Numbered from the stretch's first letter, positions 35,895 through 45,190 are shown. The stretch is DNA of 64,000 nucleotides from Pseudomonas sp. StFLB209 (GCF_000829415.1 NZ_AP014637.1:558001-622000), one strand, 5' to 3'. The notes: generated by a model not told the origin, from the letters alone. Made by a program: numbers and translations.

Positions 35895-36565
35895 CAGTGT
35901 GCAGCCTTGTGGAACGCATCACCGAAAGCGCCAGGGGCCGGGCGTGCAGGCTGATCTTCGGGTTTGACCTCGACGGCCAGGTCAAAACGCTTGCTCAGCC
36001 CGTCGGCTGGCACCTCAAGCACACCACCGGCGAGGGGCTGCATGTCTTCGGCCTGCGGGTGCCAGAGGGTCGCGGTATAACGGCCGGGCGGCAATTGATC
36101 GAGCTTGAGCGTACCTTGCGCATCACTGACCCCATACCAGGGGTCGTCAGTGACGTACACGTAACCCACCATCCAGTCATGGATGTTGCAGCCCAGCACA
36201 ACCAGACCGGCCTTATCGAACTGCACAGGCTCTGACGGGGTCTTTTCGTAAAGGCGCAACTCGAAGCGCTTGGTGGGCGAGAATGAATACACCTGATGGC
36301 GAATGTCATCGCTGTTGGGGAAACTGACCTGGGTGCCGGTGTGGACCGCCAGCACCCGTGGCACGAACTCCTGGTTACGCTGGTCCATGCTGGCCTTGAG
36401 CGTCGGTACGACCGGGCCAGCAGCGCCCTTGAGGGTCAACACAGCATTGGCCAGTGGCTTGCCTTGGCGATCGAACATCTGTGCCGTCAGTGTCGCGGCC
36501 GAGACACTGGCCGCCGAAAACACGTAGAGGCCCGCGAGAACCATCGAATGCAGTAACTTGGTCAT
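35894..36565 (-). CDS. Exported cupredoxin-like protein (annotated in relatives as methylamine utilisation protein)
   Basis: 223 residues with a signal peptide (MTKLLHSMVL...AASVSA). A carboxypeptidase-regulatory-like segment is mixed with a plastocyanin/cupredoxin-type pattern: VSFPNSDDIRHQVYSF, later VVLGCNIHDWMVGYVYV, giving His, Cys and His/Met positions typical of a type 1 copper site. ATG 36565 follows AAGGG and begins the signal peptide; a TTG far upstream also opens the frame. First gene of the operon with the GGDEF/EAL, DUF3034 and globin genes. Methylamine use is not implied by any neighbour; a copper or redox sensing role is inference. Confidence 0.8.
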   Translation of the reverse strand: MTKLLHSMVLAGLYVFSAASVSAATLTAQMFDRQGKPLANAVLTLKGAAGPVVPTLKASMDQRNQEFVPRVLAVHTGTQVSFPNSDDIRHQVYSFSPTKRFELRLYEKTPSEPVQFDKAGLVVLGCNIHDWMVGYVYVTDDPWYGVSDAQGTLKLDQLPPGRYTATLWHPQAEDMQPLAGGVLEVPADGLSKRFDLAVEVKPEDQPARPAPGAFGDAFHKAAH

Positions 36566-36773
36566 ACGTGTGAACCCTTCCACAACGGCAATGCCGGAAA
36601 GTGATGCCGACCCTGGCAACGATGTGTCTGGCAAGCAGAGTAGCTGTCATGCCAGAGCAGGGATATGCCGCAGAGACATCATTTTGATATCAGCCATTCA
36701 AATTCGACGAAAGGCGCTCGCCTGCGGCCCTGCACGAGCTTTGCAACACTCAGCCATGCTATCGACCGCCGCC

Positions 36774-36803
36774 ATTGAAACCTGAGACCACTCGCCCCAT
36801 CTA
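36774..36803 (+). promoter_or_regulatory. Predicted heat-shock (sigma32) promoter of the lon paralogue
   Basis: TTGAAA (36775-36780) and CCCCATCTA (from 36795) are separated by 14 bases, matching the sigma32 pattern CTTGAAA-N11-16-CCCCATNT. It lies about 30 bases before the protease start. Heat-shock control is consistent with the known role of this Lon paralogue (AsrA) in P. aeruginosa. Inferred from sequence. Confidence 0.68.
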
Positions 36804-36832
36804 AGAGGCATGTCCAATTTCGCAGGTGCCCC

Positions 36833-39250
36833 ATGAGCGACCAGCAAAACGCCCCACTTGATTCGTCCGACGACGCCACCGAGCATGAAGTGACGCTCGG
36901 TTCAGGCGGCACCTCGCTCGCCCTGCCTGGCCAGAACCTGCCAGACAAGGTCTATATCATTCCGATCCACAACCGTCCGTTCTTCCCGGCGCAGGTTTTG
37001 CCGGTGATCGTCAACGAAGAGCCGTGGGCAGAAACCCTGGAACTGGTCAGCAAGTCGGAGCACCACTCGCTGGCGCTGTTTTTCATGGACACGCCGCAGG
37101 AAGACCCGCGCCACTTCAATACCAAGGCCCTGCCGGAGTATGGCACGCTGGTGAAAGTTCACCACGCCAGCCGCGAGAATGGTCGTTTGCAGTTCGTTGC
37201 CCAGGGTTTGTCGCGGGTGCGAATCAAGACCTGGCTCAAGCACCATCGCCCGCCGTATATGGTCGAGGTCGAGTACCCGCAAGTGCCCAACGAGCCCACC
37301 GATGAGGTCAAGGCCTACGGCATGGCGCTGATCAACGCCATTAAAGAGCTGCTGCCGCTCAACCCGCTGTACACCGAAGAGCTGAAAAACTACCTCAACC
37401 GCTTCAGTCCCAACGACCCGTCGCCGTTGACCGACTTCGCTGCCGCCCTGACCTCGGCCAGCGGCGTGGACCTGCAAGAGGTGCTCGATTGCGTACCGAT
37501 GCTCAAGCGGATGGAAAAAGTCCTGCCGATGCTGCGCAAGGAAGTCGAAGTCGCGCGCCTGCAAAAAGAGATCTCGGCCGAGGTCAACCGCAAGATCGGT
37601 GAACATCAGCGTCAGTTCTTCCTCAAGGAACAGCTCAAGGTCATCCAGCAGGAACTGGGCCTGAGCAAAGACGACCGCAGCGCTGACATCGAACAGTTCG
37701 AACAGCGCCTGGAAGGCAAGGTTCTGCCGACTCAGGCGCGCAAAAAGATCGACGAAGAGCTCAACAAGCTCAAGGTGCTGGAAACCGGCTCGCCGGAATA
37801 CGCCGTGACCCGCAATTACCTCGACTGGGCCAGTTCGATTCCCTGGGGCGTCACTGGCGTCGACAAACTTGATCTCAAGCATGCCCGCAAGGTTCTTGAT
37901 CGGCATCACGCAGGCCTGGACGACATCAAGTCGCGGATTCTCGAATTCCTCGCCATCGGTGCCTATAAAGGCGAGATCAATGGCTCGATCGTATTGCTGG
38001 TGGGCCCGCCGGGCGTCGGCAAGACCAGCATCGGTCGCTCCATCGCCGAATCCCTGGGCCGACCGTTCTACCGGTTGAGCGTCGGCGGCATGCGCGACGA
38101 AGCCGAGATCAAGGGTCATCGCCGCACCTACATTGGCGCCCAGCCCGGCAAGCTGGTGCAGGCGCTGAAGGACGTCGAGGTGATGAACCCGGTCATCATG
38201 CTCGACGAGATCGATAAGATGGGTCAGAGCTTCCAGGGCGATCCGGCCTCGGCGCTGCTGGAAACCCTCGACCCGGAACAGAACGTCGAATTTCTCGACC
38301 ACTATCTGGACTTGCGCCTGGACCTGTCGAAAGTCCTGTTCGTCTGCACCGCCAACACCCTGGATTCGATCCCCGGTCCATTGCTCGACCGGATGGAAGT
38401 GATTCGTCTGGCCGGCTATATCACCGAAGAAAAACTGGCCATCGCCAAACGGCACCTGTGGCCCAAGCAACTGGACAAGGCCGGCGTGGATAAAGCTAGG
38501 CTGTCGATCAGCGACGCCGCCCTGCGCGGTGTGATCGAAGGCTACGCCCGCGAGTCCGGGGTGCGCCAACTGGAGAAACTGCTGGGCAAGCTGGTGCGTA
38601 AATCGGTGGTCAGGCTGCTGGACGAGCCAGACGCCGTCATCAAGATCGGCCCCAAGGACCTGGAAGCCCTGCTCGGCATGCCGGTGTTTCGCAGTGAGCA
38701 AGTGCTGTCTGGCACCGGTGTGATTACCGGCCTTGCCTGGACCAGCATGGGCGGCGCGACCCTGCCGATCGAAGCGACGCGGATTCACACCCACAATCGC
38801 GGTTTCAAGCTCACCGGTCAGTTGGGCGAGGTCATGAAAGAGTCGGCGGAAATCGCCTACAGTTATGTCAGCTCGAATCTGGGCAAGTTTGGCGGCGATG
38901 CGAAGTTCTTCGATGAGGCCTTCGTCCATCTGCACGTGCCGGAAGGCGCGACCCCCAAGGACGGCCCGAGTGCGGGCATCACCATGGCCAGCGCGCTGCT
39001 GTCGCTGGCACGTAACCAGGCGCCAAAGAAAGGCGTGGCCATGACCGGCGAGTTGACCCTGACCGGCCATGTACTGCCGATTGGCGGTGTGCGCGAGAAG
39101 GTTATCGCGGCACGTCGGCAGAAGATCAACGAACTGATCCTGCCCGAGCCGAACCGCGGCAACTTCGAAGAGTTGCCGGCTTACCTCAAGGAAGGCCTGA
39201 CCGTGCACTTCGCCAAACGCTTCAGTGATGTGGCCAAGGTGTTGTTCTAA
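36833..39250 (+). CDS. lon: Lon-family ATP-dependent protease (AsrA-type second Lon)
   Basis: 805-residue cytoplasmic AAA+ protease that unfolds and degrades proteins. An N-terminal Lon substrate-binding domain (VYIIPIHNRPFFPAQVLPV) precedes the ATPase with Walker A GPPGVGKT at 391-398 and Walker B IMLDEIDKM, then the protease domain with the Ser713-Lys756 dyad (GPSAG and VREKV). The house Lon of Pseudomonas is next to clpX; here the neighbour is a chagasin-type inhibitor gene, the order seen for the paralogue AsrA (PA0779) of P. aeruginosa, which drives a heat-shock response. A sigma32-like promoter precedes it. Confidence 0.93.
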   Translation: MSDQQNAPLDSSDDATEHEVTLGSGGTSLALPGQNLPDKVYIIPIHNRPFFPAQVLPVIVNEEPWAETLELVSKSEHHSLALFFMDTPQEDPRHFNTKALPEYGTLVKVHHASRENGRLQFVAQGLSRVRIKTWLKHHRPPYMVEVEYPQVPNEPTDEVKAYGMALINAIKELLPLNPLYTEELKNYLNRFSPNDPSPLTDFAAALTSASGVDLQEVLDCVPMLKRMEKVLPMLRKEVEVARLQKEISAEVNRKIGEHQRQFFLKEQLKVIQQELGLSKDDRSADIEQFEQRLEGKVLPTQARKKIDEELNKLKVLETGSPEYAVTRNYLDWASSIPWGVTGVDKLDLKHARKVLDRHHAGLDDIKSRILEFLAIGAYKGEINGSIVLLVGPPGVGKTSIGRSIAESLGRPFYRLSVGGMRDEAEIKGHRRTYIGAQPGKLVQALKDVEVMNPVIMLDEIDKMGQSFQGDPASALLETLDPEQNVEFLDHYLDLRLDLSKVLFVCTANTLDSIPGPLLDRMEVIRLAGYITEEKLAIAKRHLWPKQLDKAGVDKARLSISDAALRGVIEGYARESGVRQLEKLLGKLVRKSVVRLLDEPDAVIKIGPKDLEALLGMPVFRSEQVLSGTGVITGLAWTSMGGATLPIEATRIHTHNRGFKLTGQLGEVMKESAEIAYSYVSSNLGKFGGDAKFFDEAFVHLHVPEGATPKDGPSAGITMASALLSLARNQAPKKGVAMTGELTLTGHVLPIGGVREKVIAARRQKINELILPEPNRGNFEELPAYLKEGLTVHFAKRFSDVAKVLF

Positions 39251-39266
39251 ACGGCTCGCTGCTCAA

Positions 39267-39420
39267 GCAGCTCCTACGGAGTGTGGCGACAACCTCATTC
39301 TGTAGGAGCGGATTTATCCGCGAAGGCTGCGCGGCTAAAGCGGATCGCGAAAGCGGTCTGGACACCTGCAACACATGTTGTGGTTTCATAGGCCCTTTCG
39401 CGACCAAGGTCGCGCCTACT
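39267..39420. repeat. Cluster of REP-like elements
   Basis: Between the protease and inhibitor genes lie AGCTCCTACGG (near 39270), TGTAGGAGCGGATTTATCCG followed by CGAAGGC (39301-39327) and TTCGCGACCAAGGTCGCG then CCTACT (39397-39420). Outer copies face opposite ways, so the stretch can fold into a large hairpin. It may buffer transcription between the two genes. Confidence 0.7.
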
Positions 39421-39447
39421 GATCTGTCTTGCCGAAAGGATCTCTCC

Positions 39448-39843
39448 ATGACCCCTGCCCGCCTGCTCGTGCCCCTGAGCCTTGCCCTGCTTGCGGCCTG
39501 TGCGCAAAAGCCTGCCAATGTCGTCTCGCTGGACGATGCCGATGACTGCCCGCTGACCCTCAGCACTGGCCAGACCCTGATACTGTCCCTGCCCAGCAAC
39601 CCTACCACCGGCTACCGCTGGCAGGTCCGCGATGCTGCCCCCGGAGTGCTGCGCAGCCTGGGCCCGGAGGTTTACAACGCTGACCAGAGCAAAGAGCTGG
39701 TCGTTGGCAACGGCGGTCAATCGGTGTGGCGCTTCAAGGCCGACAGTGCCGGCACCGGCAACCTGTCACTGACCTACCAGCAAGCCTGGGATGCCGACAG
39801 CGCGCCGCAGGAACGCTTCGAGTGCGTAATCAGGGTTCATTGA
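39448..39843 (+). CDS. icp: Chagasin-type cysteine peptidase inhibitor lipoprotein
   Basis: 131 residues. MTPARLLVPLSLALLAAC carries a lipobox (LAAC), so it is a periplasmic lipoprotein. The mature part has the three inhibitory loops of the chagasin/ICP family: NPTTGYRW, GNGGQSVWRF and the loop before FECVI (YQQAWD). Such proteins block papain-like cysteine peptidases, possibly host- or self-derived. ATG 39448 follows AAAGGA. It follows the Lon paralogue, but REP-like repeats lie between them, so co-transcription is uncertain. Confidence 0.88.
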   Translation: MTPARLLVPLSLALLAACAQKPANVVSLDDADDCPLTLSTGQTLILSLPSNPTTGYRWQVRDAAPGVLRSLGPEVYNADQSKELVVGNGGQSVWRFKADSAGTGNLSLTYQQAWDADSAPQERFECVIRVH

Positions 39844-39938
39844 CCCGGCGTCCTGTCCGCTAACAGGTAGAGGGCCATGCATCGGCGCAACAAACTGGCT
39901 AAAATGCGCGCCCTTGCTTAGCTTGCGCCGGAACCGCC

Positions 39939-40682
39939 GTGACCCAGGAACCTGATCGCCTCTTCTCCCAGCCCCTGTCCCAGGTGCCTGACTTCGCCTT
40001 CAATGAAGACGTGGTGCGGGTGTTCCCGGACATGATCAAGCGCTCGGTGCCGGGTTACCCGGCCATTGTCGAGAATCTCGGGGTACTCGCTGCCCACTTC
40101 GCCAAAGCCGATACCGTGCTTTACGACCTCGGCTGCTCGCTGGGTGCAGTGACCCAGGCGCTGCGTCGCCATGTGCGTCTTGACGGCTGCCGGGTGATCG
40201 CCGTGGACAATTCCTCGGCCATGGTCGAGCGCTGCCGCGAATACCTTAAGGCGCAAGACTCGATGTTCCAGGAACTGCTGCCGGTGGAGGTTCGCGAGGC
40301 CGATATCCTCGAACTGCCCTGGCAGCCGGCCTCGGTGGTGGCGCTGAACTTCACCCTGCAGTTCATTGCCCCCGCGCAACGTCTGGAACTGCTCAGCCGT
40401 ATCCGCCAGACCCTGGTGCCCGGCGGCGCGCTGATCCTCTCGGAAAAACTGCGCTTTGCCGATGCCGACGAGCACGCCCTGCTCACCGAACTGCACATCG
40501 ACTTCAAACGCGCCAACGGCTACAGCGACCTGGAAATTGCCCAGAAGCGCAGCGCCATCGAACACGTGATGAAACCCGACAGCCTTGAAGAACACCGCCA
40601 GCGCCTGCGCGAAGCCGGGTTTTCCAAAGTCGTGCCGTGGTTTCAGTGCATTAACTTCGCCTCATTGATTGCCCTGCCATGA
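39939..40682 (+). CDS. cmoA: Carboxy-S-adenosylmethionine synthase
   Basis: 247-residue SAM-dependent enzyme that makes carboxy-SAM from SAM and prephenate for the CmoB step of tRNA wobble uridine modification (cmo5U34). [37 protein letters not shown] and [10 protein letters not shown] are diagnostic. The start is GTG 39939. Its end overlaps the cmoB start by four bases (ATGA), as in most gammaproteobacteria. Confidence 0.95.
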   Translation: MTQEPDRLFSQPLSQVPDFAFNEDVVRVFPDMIKRSVPGYPAIVENLGVLAAHFAKADTVLYDLGCSLGAVTQALRRHVRLDGCRVIAVDNSSAMVERCREYLKAQDSMFQELLPVEVREADILELPWQPASVVALNFTLQFIAPAQRLELLSRIRQTLVPGGALILSEKLRFADADEHALLTELHIDFKRANGYSDLEIAQKRSAIEHVMKPDSLEEHRQRLREAGFSKVVPWFQCINFASLIALP

Positions 40683-41638
40683 TCGATCTCGCTCCACTGG
40701 TCCGCCGCTTGGCGGGCACGCCCTTGGCCAACTGGGCCAATGGCCTGCAAGCTCAACTTGATGCCAAACTGGAAAAAGGCCATGGCGACCTGGCGCGCTG
40801 GCGCAGTGCGCTGGATGCGTTGCCGCCCGTGCAGCCCGGCCGGGTTGAACTGCTCGATACGTTCAGCCTGCAGGCCGAACTCGACGAGGCCACACGCGCT
40901 CAGTTGCACGCCGCCCTGATGGGCCTGTCGCCATGGCGCAAAGGTCCGTTCGATGTGTTCGGTGTGCATGTCGACACCGAATGGCGCTCGGACTGGAAAT
41001 GGACCCGCGTCGCGCCGCATCTGGACCTCAACGGCAAGCGTGTGCTGGATGTCGGTTGCGGCAACGGCTATTACCAGTGGCGCATGCTCGGCGCCGGTGC
41101 CGACAGCGTGATCGGTGTCGATCCGAACTGGCTGTTCTTCTGCCAGTTCCAGGCCATGCAACGCTACATGCCGCAGCTGCCGGCCTGGCACTTGCCGTTC
41201 GCGCTGGAAGACCTGCCAGAGAAGCTCGAAGGCTTCGACACGGTGTTTTCCATGGGCGTGCTGTATCACCGCAAATCGCCCATCGACCACCTGCTGGCGC
41301 TCAAAGACTGCCTGCTCAAAGGCGGTGAACTGGTGCTGGAAACCCTGGTAGTGCCTGGCGATGTACAGCAAGTGCTGGTGCCGGAAGACCGTTATGCGCA
41401 GATGCGCAACGTCTGGTTCCTGCCGTCGGTCCCGGCCCTTGCGCTGTGGATGCGCCGTGCCGGCTTCACCGAGGTGCGCTGTGTGGATGTGAGTACCACC
41501 AGTGTTCAGGAGCAGCGCAGCACCGACTGGATGCGCTACCAGTCACTGGAGCATTTCCTTGACCCCGACGATCACAGCCGCACCGTCGAGGGCCTGCCGG
41601 CACCGATGCGTGCAGTGATTATTGGCCGCAAGCCCTGA
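40679..41638 (+). CDS. cmoB: tRNA U34 carboxymethyltransferase
   Basis: 319 residues. Transfers the carboxymethyl group of carboxy-SAM to 5-hydroxyuridine at tRNA position 34, widening codon reading. The [13 protein letters not shown] stretch, the [21 protein letters not shown]-binding motif, IGVDPNWLF and [16 protein letters not shown] are family signatures. Overlaps cmoA by four bases, so coupled. Followed by a REP-like element and the converging tadA. Confidence 0.95.
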   Translation: MIDLAPLVRRLAGTPLANWANGLQAQLDAKLEKGHGDLARWRSALDALPPVQPGRVELLDTFSLQAELDEATRAQLHAALMGLSPWRKGPFDVFGVHVDTEWRSDWKWTRVAPHLDLNGKRVLDVGCGNGYYQWRMLGAGADSVIGVDPNWLFFCQFQAMQRYMPQLPAWHLPFALEDLPEKLEGFDTVFSMGVLYHRKSPIDHLLALKDCLLKGGELVLETLVVPGDVQQVLVPEDRYAQMRNVWFLPSVPALALWMRRAGFTEVRCVDVSTTSVQEQRSTDWMRYQSLEHFLDPDDHSRTVEGLPAPMRAVIIGRKP

Positions 41639-41658
41639 GCGCGACAAACACGGGGTCT

Positions 41659-41694
41659 TGTAGGAGCCGCTTTAGCGGCGAAGCTTTAGCGGCC
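41659..41694. repeat. REP-like element between cmoB and tadA
   Basis: TGTAGGAGCCGCTTTAGCGG then CGAAG, a palindrome (GCCGC-TTTA-GCGGC) with the usual flanks, followed by GCTTTAGCGGCCGGCCGC. It sits between converging genes. Confidence 0.7.
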
Positions 41695-41702
41695 GGCCGC
41701 TC

Positions 41703-42197
41703 TTACCCTTGCGCCTTGCTCGCTGCCCGGCGCATGCGGAAAAACTCGCTGAGCATCGTCCCGCATGCCTCGCCCAGCACGCCGCCTTCATACAGCACCC
41801 GGTGGTTGAGAAACCCTTGGGTAAAGAACTGCCCTTGGCTCTGCACCACCCCGGCCTTGGGCTCCAGCGCGCCATACACCACCCGGGCGATGCGCGAATG
41901 CACGATCAAGCCGGCGCACATGCTGCACGGTTCCAGGGTTACATACAGCGTGCTGCCCGGTAGCCGATAATTGCTGAGCGCCTGGGCTGCATCGCGGATG
42001 GCGACCATCTCGGCGTGGGCGCTGGGGTCATTGCCGCTGATCGGGCAATTGTAGCCACGGCCCACCACCTGACCATCGACCACCACCACCGCGCCCACCG
42101 GTACTTCTCCCAAGGCCGCGCCTTGGGCTGCCAGTTCAAGCGCCTCACGCATGAAATCCTGATCGCGGCTACGGTCGATGATCAGTGGCTGACGCAT
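41703..42197 (-). CDS. tadA: tRNA-specific adenosine deaminase
   Basis: 164 residues. Converts A34 of tRNA-Arg(ACG) to inosine. The deaminase zinc site is intact: HAE (AHAEMVAI) with proton-shuttling Glu, and PCSMC. ATG 42197 follows GAGGTG and overlaps the stop of the multicopper oxidase gene (TGATG), giving translational coupling; the open frame upstream is the oxidase in another reading. In the P. putida manganese-oxidation literature the gene after cumA was named cumB, which I believe corresponds to this reading frame; that link is from memory. Confidence 0.93.
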   Translation of the reverse strand: MRQPLIIDRSRDQDFMREALELAAQGAALGEVPVGAVVVVDGQVVGRGYNCPISGNDPSAHAEMVAIRDAAQALSNYRLPGSTLYVTLEPCSMCAGLIVHSRIARVVYGALEPKAGVVQSQGQFFTQGFLNHRVLYEGGVLGEACGTMLSEFFRMRRAASKAQG

Positions 42198-43570
42198 CAC
42201 GACACCTCGATGGCGGCCATCAGGCCAGTTTCCATGTGATCGATCACATGGCAGTGGAACATCCACACCCCCGGATTATCCGCCACCAGCGCCACCCAGG
42301 CGCGCTCGTTGCGGCCCAGCAGAAAGGTGTCAGTGAAATACGGGATGATCTGGCGCCGGTCGGATTTGAGCACCTTGAAACTCATGCCGTGCAAGTGAAT
42401 CGGGTGCTGATACTGGGCCATGTTCTTCAGCTCGAAGATATAGCTTTTGCCCAACTGCAATTTGGCAATCGGCCGGTCGGCGCAGGTCTTGTCGGTGATG
42501 TCCCAGGCCTGGCCGTTGATCTGCCACAGGCTCGGCGGCTTGCCATCATCGGTGCCAGTAGACACCGCTCCGGCCCACTCGAAGTTGAAATTGATGGTCT
42601 CGGCATTGTCCAGGTCTGGCTCCGGCAAAGGATTGGCCGGCAACGCTGGCGGCCAGTCCCCCGGCGCCCCTTCCGCCGCCACAGAACGCAGCGTACCCAG
42701 GCGCACCGGACCATTGCGCAACGACAGCGCCTCGCCAGCTGGCGGCGCCTTGATCGCCAGACACAGACGCATACCCGGCCCCAGCCAGTATTCCTTGCCC
42801 AACGGCCGTGGCGCTACCGGGTTGCCATCAATGGCGTAAATCCGCGCCTCGGCATCCGGCAGGTTGATGCGGTAAGTCACGGTGTTATCGAGGTTGAGCA
42901 ACCGCACACGAGTGATCTGCCCGGCCGGCAGGTCAATCACCCCCAGATGAGTGCCATTGATGGTCGACAGCCGCCCGGCAGTGCCTTCGCGCGCAGCTTC
43001 ACGCAGCACGCTGAACTCAGTAAATGCACCGGTCTCGTCCACATGCCAGTTCTTCAGGCTCAGCGTGCGCTCATGGGCAAACCCGGTCGGCTCACGCTCT
43101 TCGACGATCAATGGCCCGACCAGACCGCGGCCCAACTCTTCGCTGCTGCTGACATGCGGGTGATACCAGAAGCTGCCGGCATCCAGCACCCGGAACTTGT
43201 AGTCGAAGTATTCGCCCGGTTTGACCGGCAGTTGCGACACATAGGGCACCCCGTCCATCTCCAGCGGCACCCGGATGCCGTGCCAGTGAATGGTGGTTTC
43301 CACTGACAGCTGGTTGATGAAACGCAAACGCAGCCACTCGCCCTGGCGAACCCGCAACTCGGTGCCCGGCACCGAACCGCCAAACGCCCAGGCCGGGGTT
43401 TTGTGGCCCGGCACCAGCTCGACATCCAAGGGCGCCGCGATCAGCTCAAAGTCATGCCCTTCTCCCGGCCCACGCTGGGCCAGCCAGTAACGCGCAGCCC
43501 CGCCGGCGCCCATACCGACCACAGCAAGACCGGCGATACCTCCGAGAATTTGACGACGGGTAAAGGACAT
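42197..43570 (-). CDS. cumA: Exported multicopper oxidase (CumA type)
   Basis: 457 residues. A twin-arginine signal (SFTRRQILGG) sends it folded to the periplasm. All copper-ligand motifs are readable: TIHWHG, WYHPHVSS, HPIHLHG and FHCHVIDHMETGLM, so it should be an active laccase-like oxidase. The sequence agrees with CumA, linked to Mn(II) oxidation in P. putida GB-1, though the gene also occurs in strains that do not oxidise manganese. ATG 43570 begins the Tat signal. Overlaps tadA at its end. Confidence 0.9.
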   Translation of the reverse strand: MSFTRRQILGGIAGLAVVGMGAGGAARYWLAQRGPGEGHDFELIAAPLDVELVPGHKTPAWAFGGSVPGTELRVRQGEWLRLRFINQLSVETTIHWHGIRVPLEMDGVPYVSQLPVKPGEYFDYKFRVLDAGSFWYHPHVSSSEELGRGLVGPLIVEEREPTGFAHERTLSLKNWHVDETGAFTEFSVLREAAREGTAGRLSTINGTHLGVIDLPAGQITRVRLLNLDNTVTYRINLPDAEARIYAIDGNPVAPRPLGKEYWLGPGMRLCLAIKAPPAGEALSLRNGPVRLGTLRSVAAEGAPGDWPPALPANPLPEPDLDNAETINFNFEWAGAVSTGTDDGKPPSLWQINGQAWDITDKTCADRPIAKLQLGKSYIFELKNMAQYQHPIHLHGMSFKVLKSDRRQIIPYFTDTFLLGRNERAWVALVADNPGVWMFHCHVIDHMETGLMAAIEVS

Positions 43571-43787
43571 GACAACGGACACCTTGAAAACGACTGCGAC
43601 AGGCATCTGCGGGCAGATGCGAAGGGGTCAATACGATACACGTGCGAATGGGAATGTGTAAGTTCGGACCTTGCACCGCCCCGGACAAACACAGCAAAGA
43701 ATCTGTTTCGTGATGTGAGTCAGCACTCTTTTAGTAGCATCATCTGCGATCCTGCTCGCTTCTGGATCAGCAACCGGAGGGATACAG

Positions 43788-44354
43788 TTGATACCCCATG
43801 CACTGAACACCCTGATCGAAACCGAACGGCTCACGCTACAACCGCTCAAGCCGGGCGATGCCCACGCGCTGCTGGCGATCTTCTCCAACACGCAGGTGAT
43901 GAAGTACTGGAACACCCCGCCCTGGACCTCTCTGAACGATGCCATCGACTTCATTAACCAGAGTGAAGCCGACATGCGTGACCAGCAATCTCTGACGCTG
44001 GGGATCTACCTCAAGGACACCGGCCAACTGCTGGGCAAATGCCTGCTGTTCAGTTACAGCCAGCAGTCCAGGCGTGCCGAGATCGGCTTTGGTCTGGGTC
44101 ACGAGTATTGGGGCAAGGGTTACATTACCGAGGCCGGTCGCGCACTCATTGATTACAGCTTCACGACCTTGGGACTGCGCCGTATCGAAGCAGAGATCGA
44201 CCCGGAAAATGCAGGTTCGGCCAAAGCGCTGGAGAAGCTGGGCTTTGTTCGTGAGGGACTGCTCCGCCAGCGCTGGGAAATCAACGGGGTGGTGTCCGAC
44301 TCGGCGCTGTATGGGTTGCTCGCACAGGGCTGGTGCGAAGGAACAAGCGCCTGA
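43788..44354 (+). CDS. GNAT-family acetyltransferase (RimJ/RimL-like)
   Basis: 188 residues. LIETERLTLQPLKPGDAHALL at the start and EIGFGLGHEYWGKGYITEAGRALI (acetyl-CoA loop) with ENAGSAKALEKLGFVREG are typical of the RimJ/RimL ribosomal-protein N-acetyltransferase branch; the substrate is unknown. No ATG fits: TTG 43788 lies seven bases after GGAGG, an ideal ribosome site, and starts the homology. Stands alone. Confidence 0.86.
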   Translation: MIPHALNTLIETERLTLQPLKPGDAHALLAIFSNTQVMKYWNTPPWTSLNDAIDFINQSEADMRDQQSLTLGIYLKDTGQLLGKCLLFSYSQQSRRAEIGFGLGHEYWGKGYITEAGRALIDYSFTTLGLRRIEAEIDPENAGSAKALEKLGFVREGLLRQRWEINGVVSDSALYGLLAQGWCEGTSA

Positions 44355-44478
44355 TCGTCAACCATCCAGTGGAACCGACTGAGTGTTGTGCTGGTCTTCA
44401 CTGTGCTCCCAGGCACGGCCTTTTCTTACATGGGAGTAGCCCGCAACGTTGAGGTATTTTTTCCATAGGAGGTTTCGC

Positions 44479-44934
44479 GTGCTCAGGAAGTCAAGTCTTG
44501 TCGTACTCGCCCTGTCTGCCGTTGCCGTTTCGGCGCAGGCCCAGTCTGATCGTCAAGTGGTCGAGGATATGGTCACTCGCTCGGCCAATATCTGCCCAGG
44601 CCACAGCAGCGAGCGCACCACGCCTACGGTGAAAGCGGTGCCCGTCGGTGCGTTGCGGGTCATGCTTGACCGTGGTTTGGTCATGTGTCCCGACCGACGC
44701 CTGGATACCGACGCACCGGCGGTGTTCTACGGCAGAGTTGGGGTCTTCGGCTGGAACCCGGAAGTACCTGCCAGTTCGGAGGTGATCGTCAAGCAGATCG
44801 ACGGCATGACCCGCAAGGACGAGTACCCATCAGACACTCTGGTTTGGGATGCCAAGGGTACGCCACTTGAGCAACGCACTGTGCCCGCCTTCGAAGCCAA
44901 GCCAGGGGCTGCTGTGCTGTACAAGATACGCTAG
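44479..44934 (+). CDS. Small exported protein of unknown function
   Basis: 151 residues with a signal peptide (LRKSSLVVLALSAVAVSAQA, cleavage before QSDRQ). Not recognised. The mature part has two cysteines (NICPG and VMCPD) and a compact beta-like region (AVFYGRVGVFGWNPEV). GTG 44479 follows a perfect AGGAGG by six bases, so it is preferred over an ATG at 44449 with no ribosome site. Followed by about 320 bases without a supported gene. Confidence 0.72.
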   Translation: MLRKSSLVVLALSAVAVSAQAQSDRQVVEDMVTRSANICPGHSSERTTPTVKAVPVGALRVMLDRGLVMCPDRRLDTDAPAVFYGRVGVFGWNPEVPASSEVIVKQIDGMTRKDEYPSDTLVWDAKGTPLEQRTVPAFEAKPGAAVLYKIR

Positions 44935-45190
44935 GCTCCGTGTTCAGGGATCATTTCGGCCATTAATATCGGGCCGGGCTTTGCCTTGAATACCCTACCA
45001 AGCACGCCCGGGGCTTTTGCCAGAATCCATAGTCCGAGGCCTAAAGATCGTCCTTTGAAAACGGATAGATTTATTGGGATCACTGTTCGCGGTTGGCCAA
45101 TGCCTGTCGGAAGGCCCCGCACCCTGCCATTTAGCTACGGTGCCTGTTGATGCAGAACGGTGCCTAAACCTGCCAAACCCAGAACGCCAA
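44935..45190. other. Gap with no supported gene
   Basis: No convincing gene. A 63-codon minus-strand frame (44931-45122) is open, but it has no ribosome site and overlaps the preceding stop region; it could be a decayed fragment. The gap ends at the guaA terminator. Confidence 0.45.

Noticed and set aside
36902..39208. A 768-codon minus-strand open frame opposite lon
   Set aside because: Antisense to a clear Lon protease; its repeated His/Gln/Gly composition is the reverse of normal codons.
44931..45122. 63-codon minus-strand frame between the secreted protein gene and guaA
   Set aside because: No ribosome site, no recognised similarity, and it overlaps the stop of the preceding gene; at most a decayed fragment.
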